Source of the DNA: Streptomyces lienomycini
GTDB taxonomy: Bacteria > Actinomycetota > Actinomycetes > Streptomycetales > Streptomycetaceae
Direction of reading: 5' to 3'
Length of the DNA: 64,000 bases
Assembly: GCF_027947595.1 (NCBI RefSeq)
Contig: NZ_CP116257.1
Span: 4,712,001-4,776,000 of the forward strand
Part shown: one piece after another, positions 1 to 7,150 of the stretch
Layout of the letters: the number at the start of each line of letters is the position of its first letter
How positions within the stretch are numbered: position 1 is the stretch's first letter
The notes under the pieces: model-generated
What the model was told of the DNA's origin: nothing
The model's input: the letters and a program-made list of their open reading frames with translations, nothing else
Databases searched by the model: none
Made by a program: the position numbers and the translations under genes

Positions 1-398
1 CGGCCGACGGGAAGGTGGGATTCCGGCGGGTGTCCGGCGGCGCCTCCGACTTCCGGGTGCGGCTCGCCACGGCGGGGACGGTGGACGACATATGCGGCCA
101 GTACGGCCTGGACACCGGCGGCGAGGTCAACTGCAACGTGGGCCAGGACGTCATGGTCAACCTCAAGCGGTGGCTGCTGGCCACGCAGTACTACGCGGAC
201 GACGTCACGTCGTACCGGGCACTGATCATCAACCACGAGGTCGGGCACTTCCTGGGCCACGGTCACGAGGGGTGCCCGGGGGCGGGGCAGCCCGCACCGG
301 TGATGATGCAGCAGATCAAGGGGCTGCACGGCTGCCGGACCAACGTCTGGCCCTACGACGCCGACGGCCGGGCCGTCACCGGTCCCGCCCTCGGGTGA
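1..398 (+). CDS. DUF3152-type zinc metallopeptidase, 5'-truncated
   Basis: The C-terminal part of a protein whose start lies left of the window; the frame is open from position 3. The visible part has the zinc-binding signature NHEVGHFLGHGHEGC, an HExGHxxGHxH arrangement, after a segment with two Cys residues, and ends in MMQQIKGLHGC. This matches the DUF3152 family of exported actinobacterial putative peptidases, whose role is unknown. The stop at 396-398 is followed by about 90 bp before the promoter of the next gene. Family assignment is good; the function is inferred from the zinc motif only. Confidence 0.8.
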   Translation, partial: ADGKVGFRRVSGGASDFRVRLATAGTVDDICGQYGLDTGGEVNCNVGQDVMVNLKRWLLATQYYADDVTSYRALIINHEVGHFLGHGHEGCPGAGQPAPVMMQQIKGLHGCRTNVWPYDADGRAVTGPALG

Positions 399-490
399 GA
401 CCGACGACGCGCACAGGGGCGTGCACGGCCGATGTTCGTCAAGCACGGGTCAATGTTCATCATTCTGAACAGGAATCAGATGAAAGACCG

Positions 491-519
491 TTGACGCGTC
501 CACGACCACTCTCTACTGT
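491..519 (+). promoter_or_regulatory. Sigma-70-type promoter for the pectate lyase
   Basis: TTGACG at 491-496 and TACTGT at 514-519 are separated by 17 bp, close to the HrdB consensus of Streptomyces. It lies about 75 bp upstream of the ATG at 592, directly before the palindrome at 527-538. Confidence 0.65.
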
Positions 520-526
520 CCCATGG

Positions 527-538
527 GAAAGCGCTTTC
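527..538. promoter_or_regulatory. LacI-family-type operator
   Basis: GAAAGCGCTTTC is a perfect 12-bp palindrome with the central CG step typical of LacI/GalR operators. It begins 8 bp after the -10 box, so a bound repressor would cover the transcription start. This fits substrate induction of a secreted polysaccharide lyase. The regulator gene is not in the window. Confidence 0.6.
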
Positions 539-591
539 TCCAGCCGATCCTCCCACCCTGTCCTGGTCGGACCCAACCCCCTGGAGACACG

Positions 592-2172
592 ATGCACGCA
601 AGACCCGCCCTCGCGAGCGCCGCCCTGCTGGCCGGCACGCTCGTCACCCTTTCCGGCACGTCGGCGCAGGCCGCGTCCGCCCGTTACGAGGCCGAGAACA
701 CGTCGGCGGTCTGCACCGGCACCATCGACTCCGACTGGTCCGGCTACTCTGGCAGCGGCTTCTGCAACGGCACCAACGCGGTCGGCGCGGATCTCCGGTT
801 CACCGTGAGCGCCCCTGCCGCCGGCACCGCGACGCTGAGCGTCCGGTTCGCGAACGGCACCGGCGGCGCGCGGGCCGCGGACATCGTCGTGAACGGTGTG
901 CGTACCGCTTCGGCCTCGTTCGAGGCCACCGGAGCCTGGGACACGTGGGTGACGAAGACCGTCACGGTGCCGGTGCGGGCCGGGAGCAACACCGTGCGGC
1001 TCGACCCCACCTCGTCCGCGGGCCTGCCGAACGTCGACTACGTCGACGCCCTGGTGGACGGCGACGACACGACCACACCGCCCGCCGCCTCCGCGCTGTA
1101 CGTGTCGCCGAGCGGCGACGACGGCGCGTCCGGGACGGAGTCCGACCCGACGACCCTCACCTCGGCGATCGACCGGATCTCCCCCGGCGGGACGATCTAC
1201 CTGCGCGGCGGCACCTACCGCTACGCGCAGACGGTCACCGTCCCGCGGGGCAACGACGGCACCTCGGGCGACCGCACCGAGCTGACCGCCTACCCGGGCG
1301 AGACGCCGGTGCTGAACTTCTCGGCCCAGGCGGAGAGCTCCTCGAACCGGGGACTCGCGGTCAACGGTTCGTACTGGCACGTCAAGGGGATCGTCGTCGA
1401 GCACGCCGGGGACAACGGCATCTTCGTCGGCGGCAGCAACAACGTGTTCGAGCGCACGGTGACGCGCTACAACCGCGACACGGGACTGCAGCTCTCGCGG
1501 ATGTCCTCCGACACGCCCCGCGACCAGTGGCCGTCCAACAACCTCGTCCTGAGCGCGGAGTCGCACGACAACGCCGACTCCGACGGCGAGGACGCCGACG
1601 GCTTCGCCGCCAAGCTCACCGCGGGCCCCGGCAACGTCTTCCGGGACACCGTGTCCCACAACAACATCGACGACGGCTGGGACCTCTACACCAAGTCCGA
1701 GACGGGCGCGATCGGCGCGGTCACCATCGAGGACTCCCTCGCCTACGAGAACGGCACCCTCTCCGACGGCACGCAGAACTCCAGCGGCGACCGCAACGGC
1801 TACAAGCTCGGCGGCGAGGGCATCGAGGTCGACCACGTGGTGCGTCGCAGCATCGCCTACCACAACGGCAAGCACGGGTTCACCTACAACTCGAACCCGG
1901 GCACGATGACGATCTCGGACAACGTCGGCATCGACAACGCCGAGCGCAACTTCTCCTTCGACAAGGGCAGTTCGGTGTTCCGCGACAACACCTCCTGCCG
2001 CGACGGCGACGGGTCCAACGACAAGACCGTGGGCGACGCCGACGGCTCGAACCAGTTCTGGACCGGCTCCAACGGCTCACGCTGCGCCGCCTACGCGGGT
2101 GCCCTGGACTGGTCCTTCGGCTCGGACGGCACCCTCGTGGTGACCTTCGGCGGCAACCGGGTCACCCCGTAG
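592..2172 (+). CDS. Secreted CBM35-like + family PL9 pectate lyase
   Basis: 526 aa. A signal peptide (residues 1-27, ending SAQAA) is followed by a CBM35/CBM6-like beta-sandwich (about 30-150, starting ARYEAENTSA), a short DDTTTPPAA linker and a right-handed parallel beta-helix (about 165-526) starting ALYVSPSGDDGASGT, typical of PL9 pectate lyases. Repeated NN, DG and SHD turns mark the helix coils. Expected role: extracellular cleavage of pectate or related uronan. I chose ATG 592 because it opens the signal peptide and lies after the promoter and operator; the in-frame ATG at 523 sits just before the operator and would start with a non-signal leader. Exact substrate not proven. Confidence 0.85.
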   Translation: MHARPALASAALLAGTLVTLSGTSAQAASARYEAENTSAVCTGTIDSDWSGYSGSGFCNGTNAVGADLRFTVSAPAAGTATLSVRFANGTGGARAADIVVNGVRTASASFEATGAWDTWVTKTVTVPVRAGSNTVRLDPTSSAGLPNVDYVDALVDGDDTTTPPAASALYVSPSGDDGASGTESDPTTLTSAIDRISPGGTIYLRGGTYRYAQTVTVPRGNDGTSGDRTELTAYPGETPVLNFSAQAESSSNRGLAVNGSYWHVKGIVVEHAGDNGIFVGGSNNVFERTVTRYNRDTGLQLSRMSSDTPRDQWPSNNLVLSAESHDNADSDGEDADGFAAKLTAGPGNVFRDTVSHNNIDDGWDLYTKSETGAIGAVTIEDSLAYENGTLSDGTQNSSGDRNGYKLGGEGIEVDHVVRRSIAYHNGKHGFTYNSNPGTMTISDNVGIDNAERNFSFDKGSSVFRDNTSCRDGDGSNDKTVGDADGSNQFWTGSNGSRCAAYAGALDWSFGSDGTLVVTFGGNRVTP

Positions 2173-2179
2173 CCGCGTC

Positions 2180-2221
2180 GTGAGCGGCCGGTGCCCGGGC
2201 GGCCGGGTACCGGCCGCTCAC
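2180..2221. terminator. Bidirectional hairpin terminator
   Basis: A perfect 13-bp inverted repeat (GTGAGCGGCCGGT at 2180-2192, complement at 2209-2221) with a 16-nt loop lies between the convergent pectate lyase and SPFH genes and overlaps the SPFH stop codon. Confidence 0.7.
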
Positions 2222-3264
2222 CGGTCCTCGGCCGGGCGGGTACGCAGTGCCTCGGGCGTCACGGCGTTGGCCCTGGCGGCGTCGGCGAGGGCCTGCGCGG
2301 CGGCCTCGGCGGCCTGGGCCGTGTCGCTGGCGGCCTGGGCGGCGCCCTCGTCCGACGTCGGGTTCTCGCGGGTGGCGGGTGACTGCGGAAGCGCCTCGGT
2401 GAAGGCGCGGGACACTCCCTGGAGCGCGGAGGTGACCTCGCTGGGGATGACCCAGAACGTGCTGCCCTCGCCCTGCGCCAGCTGCGGCAGCACCTGGAGG
2501 TACTGGTAGGCGAGGAGCTTGGGGTCGGGGTCGTTGCGGTGGACGGCCTGGAAGACCTCGTCGATGGCCCGGGACTGGCCCTCGGCCTTGAGGATCTCGG
2601 CGGTGCGGTTGCCCTCGGCGCGCAGGACGGCGGCCTGCTTGTCGCCCTCGGCGGTGAGGATCTGCGACTGGCGCTGGCCTTCCGCTCCGAGGATCGCGGC
2701 CCGCTTGTCCCGCTCGGCCCGCATCTGCTTCTGCATCGCGTCCTTGATGGACTGCGGCGGGTCGATGGCCTTGATCTCCACCCGGTTCACCCGCAGCCCC
2801 CATTTTCCGGTGGCCTCGTCGAGCACGCCGCGGAGCTGGCTGTTGATGGTGTCGCGCGAGGTGAGGGTCTTCTCCAGATCCATGGAGCCCACGACATTGC
2901 GCAACGTGGTGACGGTCAGCTGCTCGACCGCCTGGAGGAAGCTCGCGATCTCGTAGAAGGCGGCGCGCGGATCCGTCACCTGGAAATACAGCACGGTGTC
3001 GATCTCGACGACCAGGTTGTCCTCGGTGATAACCGGTTGCGGTTTGAAGGAGACGACCTGTTCTCGCAGGTCGATCACCGGATAGACCCGGTCGATGTAG
3101 GGGATGACCAGGCTCAGTCCGGGTTTCAGCGTGCGGTGGTAACGGCCGAGCCGTTCGACGTTGCGGGCGCGGGCCTGCGGGACGATGCGGACCGCCCGCA
3201 CGACGGTGAAGACCGCGAGCAGCGCGATGATCACACCGGCGATGAGGAACGCCGAAGCTTCCAT
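2218..3264 (-). CDS. SPFH/band 7 (stomatin-like) membrane protein
   Basis: 348 aa. One N-terminal membrane helix (about 4-24) precedes an SPFH/band 7 domain (ARNVERLGRYHRTLKPGLSLVIPYIDR onward) and a long charged coiled coil rich in AEG and AER repeats (about 175-260). The C-terminus is Ala/Glu-rich. Stomatin/QmcA-type proteins form membrane microdomain oligomers. The ATG at 3264 is 2 bp downstream of the nfeD stop, a pairing conserved across bacteria; SPFH and NfeD proteins are thought to act together. Start chosen because upstream residues would extend into nfeD. Confidence 0.9.
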   Translation of the reverse strand: MEASAFLIAGVIIALLAVFTVVRAVRIVPQARARNVERLGRYHRTLKPGLSLVIPYIDRVYPVIDLREQVVSFKPQPVITEDNLVVEIDTVLYFQVTDPRAAFYEIASFLQAVEQLTVTTLRNVVGSMDLEKTLTSRDTINSQLRGVLDEATGKWGLRVNRVEIKAIDPPQSIKDAMQKQMRAERDKRAAILGAEGQRQSQILTAEGDKQAAVLRAEGNRTAEILKAEGQSRAIDEVFQAVHRNDPDPKLLAYQYLQVLPQLAQGEGSTFWVIPSEVTSALQGVSRAFTEALPQSPATRENPTSDEGAAQAASDTAQAAEAAAQALADAARANAVTPEALRTRPAEDR

Positions 3265-3266
3265 GG

Positions 3267-3698
3267 TCACTCCCGGGGATAGACGAAGGCGGTGGTACCG
3301 CTGATCTCCATGACGTCGACGGTCGCGCCCCGGGGTATCACCAGCGTCTCGTCGTAGGAACGGGCCGTCCACTCCTCACCGCCGATGCGAACCCTGCCCT
3401 CCCTGCCCGAGACCTCGGAGACGACGTAGGCGGCTTTGCCGACCAGCGCGTCCACCCCGAAGCGCTCGGCCGGGGGCTGCAGGACGTGGCGCAGGGCGAC
3501 GGGGCGCAGGAAGAGGAGGGCGACCGCGGAGACGACGGTGAACACCAGGAACTGAAAGGGCGTCGAAAGGCCGGCCGCCGCGGATCCGGACGTGATCAGC
3601 GCGGCCACGCCCAGCATTCCGAGCGCGGCGGTCAGGGTGAAGATCTCAGCCACGATCAGGACCGCCGAGACGATCAACCAGATCAGCCACGGATCCAT
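3267..3698 (-). CDS. NfeD family membrane protein (short form)
   Basis: 143 aa. Hydrophobic segments (MDPWLIWLIVSAVLIVAEIF and two more before residue 65) are followed by a soluble OB-fold-like NfeD C-domain (about 75-143; GKAAYVVSEVSGREGRVRIG). The ATG at 3698 has AAGGGGG about 5 nt upstream; an in-frame ATG eight codons earlier (3722) lacks this. Translationally coupled to the SPFH gene. The short form lacks the ClpP-like protease domain of long NfeD proteins. Confidence 0.87.
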   Translation of the reverse strand: MDPWLIWLIVSAVLIVAEIFTLTAALGMLGVAALITSGSAAAGLSTPFQFLVFTVVSAVALLFLRPVALRHVLQPPAERFGVDALVGKAAYVVSEVSGREGRVRIGGEEWTARSYDETLVIPRGATVDVMEISGTTAFVYPRE

Positions 3699-3827
3699 GG
3701 GGACCCCCTTTTCGGCTTTCATTCAATTTTACCGTCATTCGGAAGAAGTGAACCCGTTCGTCACCCGGTGGAAGCGGCGGAAAGGGGCTCTTGCGGCGGG
3801 CCGCCGCGATGCAGTGGGCTGTCCCCC

Positions 3828-5429
3828 ATGAGCAGACGAAGCATCGCCGCGCTGACCGCGGCCCTGGTGGCGGCCGGCCTCATGGCCGCCGCGCCCGCCC
3901 GTCCGGCGCGGGCCGCCGAGCCCGGTGCGGACGGCCCGGCACGGCCGGCGACCGAGCGCCTCCCGCACGGCATGGACCTCGACACGGTGACGATCCCCGA
4001 GTTGCAGGCGCGCATGGAGCGCGGTTCGCTGACCTCGTCGGCCCTGACCCGGGCGTATCTGCGCCGGATCGAAGCCGTCGACCCCAAGATCAACGCCGTG
4101 CTGCGCACCAGCCCGACGGCCCTGCGCCAGGCCGCCGCCAGTGACGCGCGGCACCGGCGCGGTGCGGCCCGCGGCCCGCTCGACGGCATTCCGGTCCTGC
4201 TCAAGGACAACGTCAACACCCATGACATGCCGACGACGGCCGGTTCGCTGGCGCTGGCGGGCGCCCCGCCCGACACGGACGCGGACCTGGTCAGGAGGCT
4301 GCGGGCGGCGGGCGCGGTGATCCTCGGGAAGGCCAACATGTCCGAGTGGGCCAACTTCCGCGCGGCCAGGCCGACGTCGGGGTGGTCCGCGGTGGGCGGG
4401 CAGACGAACAACCCGTACGTCCTGGACCGCAATCCCTGCGGATCGTCCTCGGGGTCGGCCGCGGCGCTGGCGGCGTCGCTCGCGCAGGTGGCGGTCGGCA
4501 CCGAGACGGACGGCTCCATCGTGTGCCCGGCCGGGATGAACGGGGTGGTCGGTCACAAGCCCAGTCTCGGACTGGTCAGCCAGTCCGGGATCGTACCGAT
4601 CTCCGCCGAGCAGGACACGGCGGGCCCCATGGCGCGCAACGTGATCGACGCCGCGCTCACCCTCTCCGTGCTCAGCGCCCACGACCTCGTGCGCGCCGAC
4701 GGCGCCTCGGGCCTGCTGGACGCGGTCACCCGCCCCGGCACGCTGCGCGGCAAACGGATCGGCCTGTGGCGGCTGCCCTCGCTCGGCCGGGAGGTGGACG
4801 AGCTGATGACCGGTACGGCGGCGCGACTGCGTGCCGCGGGGGCCGTCGTCGTCGAGGTGACCCCGCCGTACCAGGACCGGCTGGCCGAGCTGGAGTTCCC
4901 GGCGCTGCTGAGCGAGTTCCACCGGGACATCGACGCCTACCTCGCCACCCGTGGCGGGCCCCGGGATCTCGCCGAGCTGATCGAGTTCAACCGCACGCAC
5001 CCCGGCGAGCGGACCTGCTTCGCCGGTCAGGAGCTGTTCGAGCAGGCGCTGGCCGCGCCGCCGACCACGGACCCGGGCTACCGGGCCATGCGCGCCGAGT
5101 TGAAGGACCTCTCCCAGCGGTCGATCGACGAGACCATGGCCGAGTACGGCCTGGACGCCATCGCCTCTCCGGCGAACCCGCCCGCGTGGACCACCGACTG
5201 CGCACGGGGCGACAACGACGTGATCCCGTCCTCCACCCCGGCCGCCGTCGCCGGGTACCCGTCCCTGTCGGTCCCGGCCGGGTCCGTGAACGAGCTGCCG
5301 GTCGGGCTGCTCCTGATGGCCGGCGACCGTCAGGACGGCGAACTGCTGGCACTGGGGGCCGCGGTGGAGCGCCGGCTGGACGCCTGGCGGGCGCCGCGGT
5401 ACCTGCCCACGTCACCGACCGGCGCCTGA
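3828..5429 (+). CDS. Exported amidase-signature hydrolase
   Basis: 533 aa. An Arg-rich Tat- or Sec-type signal peptide (MSRRSIAALTAALVAAGLMA, cleavage near ARA-AEP) precedes a complete amidase-signature domain: catalytic Lys in PVLLKDNVNT, cis-Ser in NPCGSSSGSAAA and nucleophile Ser in ETDGSIVCPAG. It would hydrolyse an amide outside the membrane. The Gly-rich loop is GSSSGS rather than GGSSGGS, common in exported actinobacterial members. Single gene, divergent from nfeD with 129 bp between them; a hairpin follows. Substrate unknown; probably unrelated to the steroid amidase at 7151-8587. Confidence 0.88.
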   Translation: MSRRSIAALTAALVAAGLMAAAPARPARAAEPGADGPARPATERLPHGMDLDTVTIPELQARMERGSLTSSALTRAYLRRIEAVDPKINAVLRTSPTALRQAAASDARHRRGAARGPLDGIPVLLKDNVNTHDMPTTAGSLALAGAPPDTDADLVRRLRAAGAVILGKANMSEWANFRAARPTSGWSAVGGQTNNPYVLDRNPCGSSSGSAAALAASLAQVAVGTETDGSIVCPAGMNGVVGHKPSLGLVSQSGIVPISAEQDTAGPMARNVIDAALTLSVLSAHDLVRADGASGLLDAVTRPGTLRGKRIGLWRLPSLGREVDELMTGTAARLRAAGAVVVEVTPPYQDRLAELEFPALLSEFHRDIDAYLATRGGPRDLAELIEFNRTHPGERTCFAGQELFEQALAAPPTTDPGYRAMRAELKDLSQRSIDETMAEYGLDAIASPANPPAWTTDCARGDNDVIPSSTPAAVAGYPSLSVPAGSVNELPVGLLLMAGDRQDGELLALGAAVERRLDAWRAPRYLPTSPTGA

Positions 5430-5449
5430 AGCTCCGGCGTCGAGCACGA

Positions 5450-5485
5450 GGGCCGGCGCACACCCCCGTGGGCGTGCGCCGGCCC
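5450..5485. terminator. Hairpin terminator
   Basis: A 16-bp inverted repeat with one mismatch (5450-5465 with 5470-5485; GGGCCGGCGCAC and its complement) lies between the convergent amidase and LPMO genes. Confidence 0.65.
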
Positions 5486-5492
5486 GTCGGGG

Positions 5493-6245
5493 TCACGCCG
5501 CGGCGCAGGCCCCGAGGTCTTCCCAGACGCCCCACTGGCCGGTGGTGCCGGGCTCCTCGCCGGTCACCCACCACTTGGCACGCCAGTTGTGGCCCCCGAG
5601 GGAGACGGTGTCGCCGCCGTTGTAGACGCTGCCGGCGTTCCAGACCGGGGCGGCGCAGGCACCCGGGTCGCCGTCGCCACCGCCGCCGTCACCGCCACCG
5701 CCGTCACCACCACCGTCGCCACCGCCGCTTCCGCCGATGTTGACGTCGATGCAGGAGTAGAAGGCGTTGCCCGTGTCCGCCACGTTCCAGACGGCCAGCA
5801 CCTTCTGGCGGCCGGTGAAGCCGCCGAAGTTCACCTGGTGACTGACGTCCGGGGCGGGCTGCGCGCTGTGGCCGTCGAATTCGGCGATCTTCTGGTTGCC
5901 GATGAAGTACTGCCAGTTGGCGGTGGCGTGCCGCGCCGTGTGGTGCCAGGTGAAGGTGTGCGTCGTGCCGACCGGTGCGACCCGCCAGCCCTTGCTGTCG
6001 TCGTCGAGCTCGGCGAACTGGCTGTTCCCGCCGCTGCAGCTCTTCAGGCCCTTGGGGCCCTCGACGCTCTGCGGCTCGTACTTGATCTGGCCGCAGTCGA
6101 CGATCCCGGCGGCGCACTGGTCCTGCCGACTGCCGGGTGAGGTCACCCAGCCGTGGGCGTTGGCGGTGCTCGCCGGAAGGCTGACGGCGAGCAGCGGAGC
6201 GACCAGCGCCCCGACCGCGAGGGCCACCCGTCTCTTGGTGCGCAT
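5493..6245 (-). CDS. AA10 lytic polysaccharide monooxygenase with C-terminal CBM5-like domain
   Basis: 250 aa. The signal peptide (1-30, ending STANA) leaves His31 as the mature N-terminus, required for the copper histidine brace; the second brace His is in TARHATANW (about residue 106). The AA10 domain runs to about 178, then a Gly/Asp linker, then an aromatic-rich CBM5/12-like domain (WNAGSVYNGGDTVSLGGHNWRAKWW). It should oxidatively cleave chitin or cellulose; the chitin-type domain and upstream dre sites favour chitin. RBS GGAAAGGGG lies upstream of ATG 6245. Expression is probably repressed by DasR until N-acetylglucosamine derivatives appear. Confidence 0.92.
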   Translation of the reverse strand: MRTKRRVALAVGALVAPLLAVSLPASTANAHGWVTSPGSRQDQCAAGIVDCGQIKYEPQSVEGPKGLKSCSGGNSQFAELDDDSKGWRVAPVGTTHTFTWHHTARHATANWQYFIGNQKIAEFDGHSAQPAPDVSHQVNFGGFTGRQKVLAVWNVADTGNAFYSCIDVNIGGSGGGDGGGDGGGGDGGGGDGDPGACAAPVWNAGSVYNGGDTVSLGGHNWRAKWWVTGEEPGTTGQWGVWEDLGACAAA

Positions 6246-6258
6246 GTCGTGCCCCTTT

Positions 6259-6288
6259 CCCGATGTCCCGATGTCCCGATGTCCCGAT
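6259..6288. repeat. Octanucleotide tandem repeat in LPMO leader
   Basis: CCCGATGT occurs three times in tandem plus a partial copy (CCCGAT), inside the predicted 5' untranslated region of the LPMO gene, just upstream of its RBS. Confidence 0.75.
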
Positions 6289-6290
6289 AC

Positions 6291-6302
6291 AGGTCTAGAC
6301 CT
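6291..6302. promoter_or_regulatory. dre-like DasR operator 1
   Basis: AGGTCTAGACCT is a perfect palindrome around the GGTCTAGACC core of the DasR consensus (ACTGGTCTAGACCACT). It lies about 20-30 bp downstream of the LPMO -10 box. Confidence 0.75.
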
Positions 6303-6311
6303 GACGACTTC

Positions 6312-6323
6312 AGGTCTAGACCA
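6312..6323. promoter_or_regulatory. dre-like DasR operator 2, overlapping the LPMO -10 box
   Basis: AGGTCTAGACCA contains the full GGTCTAGACC core and shares four bases with the predicted LPMO -10 hexamer. Binding would block RNA polymerase directly. Confidence 0.8.
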
Positions 6324-6347
6324 TAGCGGCGAAGTCCGTTCGGTCAA
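6320..6347 (-). promoter_or_regulatory. LPMO promoter
   Basis: On the minus strand, TTGACC (6342-6347) and TATGGT (6320-6325) are separated by 16 bp, a good housekeeping-sigma match, about 75 bp upstream of the LPMO start and overlapping dre site 2. Confidence 0.65.
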
Positions 6348-6405
6348 GGGTTCGCGCAGCATCAACCGACGCACGGAGGCACTCACTTGGGCCGGCGGGC
6401 CCGTG

Positions 6406-6421
6406 GCGCAACTCGTTGCGC
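6406..6421. promoter_or_regulatory. Palindrome next to dre site 3
   Basis: GCGCAACTCGTTGCGC has perfect 6-bp arms around CTCG and lies 2 bp before the third dre-like site, on the DoxX side of the region. Unassigned; could be a second operator for the DoxX gene. Confidence 0.35.
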
Positions 6422-6423
6422 TA

Positions 6424-6436
6424 TTGGTCTAGACAA
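6424..6436. promoter_or_regulatory. dre-like DasR operator 3 (DoxX side)
   Basis: TTGGTCTAGACAA keeps the GGTCTAGAC core and the outer T/A of the DasR consensus, with one core change (final C to A). It lies about 145 bp upstream of the DoxX start and may place that gene under N-acetylglucosamine control. Confidence 0.6.
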
Positions 6437-6581
6437 GGATCCTCGTGATGGTTGAGAGTCGAATGGGCCGCCGCGCGTCTCCCTCTCCCCAGGGGCGCCG
6501 TCGGGCCCCGCCCCGTGCTGCGCGCCACCCCCACGGCCGCCCGATTCCCCGCGGTCGCTGCGCAAGAGAGGAGCCCCACCG

Positions 6582-7037
6582 TTGGAAGCGCTGGAAAAAC
6601 GCAGGGAGCACGTGATCGCGCTCTTCCGCATCGTCGTAGGCCTGCTGTTCGCCTGCCACGGAGCCGCCACCCTGTTCGACGTCCTGGGCGGCCCGCACGG
6701 AGCCGCGCCCGGCTTCGCCGCATGGCCCGGCTGGTGGGCCGCGGTGGTGCAACTCGTCGGCGGCACCCTGGTCCTGTGCGGCCTGGCGACCCGTACCGCG
6801 GCGATCCTCTGCTCCGGGTCCATGGCGTACGCCTACTTCGTCGAGCACCAGCCCGACGGGCTCTTCCCCATCGAGAACGGCGGGGAATCGGCGGTCATGT
6901 TCTGCTGGTCCTTCCTCCTGGTCGCCGCCGTCGGCCCGGGACGCTGGACCCTCGCCTCCCGGCTGCGCCCCCGGCGGGGTGACGCGGGGCGGTCGGTCAC
7001 CGGGACGCTGCCCACGGACACACCGACCTCCGCCTGA
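6582..7037 (+). CDS. DoxX family membrane protein
   Basis: 151 aa with four hydrophobic segments (about 10-30, 47-70, 75-95, 104-123) and the DoxX layout FRIVVGLLFACHGAATLF. DoxX proteins are small quinone- or redox-linked membrane proteins of uncertain function. The start is TTG at 6582, preceded by GAGAGGAG at 6567-6574; no ATG or GTG gives a better fit. A strong terminator follows at 7045-7082. Confidence 0.85.
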   Translation: MEALEKRREHVIALFRIVVGLLFACHGAATLFDVLGGPHGAAPGFAAWPGWWAAVVQLVGGTLVLCGLATRTAAILCSGSMAYAYFVEHQPDGLFPIENGGESAVMFCWSFLLVAAVGPGRWTLASRLRPRRGDAGRSVTGTLPTDTPTSA

Positions 7038-7044
7038 GCGGAGC

Positions 7045-7082
7045 GGGCGCGTGCCGTCCCCGCCGACGGACGGCACGCGCCC
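7045..7082. terminator. Strong hairpin terminator
   Basis: A perfect 15-bp inverted repeat (GGGCGCGTGCCGTCC at 7045-7059, complement at 7068-7082) with an 8-nt loop follows the DoxX gene and precedes the convergent amidase. It marks the left edge of the steroid island. Confidence 0.8.
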
Positions 7083-7150
7083 GGTGTGTCCAGGCGTGCG
7101 CCGTCGCACCGCCACGCCGTCACGCCGTCACGCTCTCCGCCGTCACGGCG

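Larger units (their letters stand above)
6246..6581. other. 336-bp divergent regulatory region (LPMO / DoxX)
   Basis: The only gap above 300 bp. It holds the LPMO promoter, three dre-like sites, a short tandem repeat in the LPMO leader, a GCGCAA-CTCG-TTGCGC palindrome and the DoxX RBS. I see no gene in it; open frames here lack Streptomyces codon bias. Confidence 0.6.

Noticed and set aside
523..591. In-frame upstream ATG for the pectate lyase
   Set aside because: It directly precedes the LacI-type palindrome and would put a non-signal leader before the signal peptide.
460..1875. Long minus-strand open frame opposite the pectate lyase
   Set aside because: A high-GC antisense shadow: Val/Arg/Gly-rich, no domain, while the plus strand encodes a clear signal peptide and beta-helix.
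6259..6288. Short tandem repeats as a CRISPR array
   Set aside because: Eight-base units without spacers; simple tandem repeat only.
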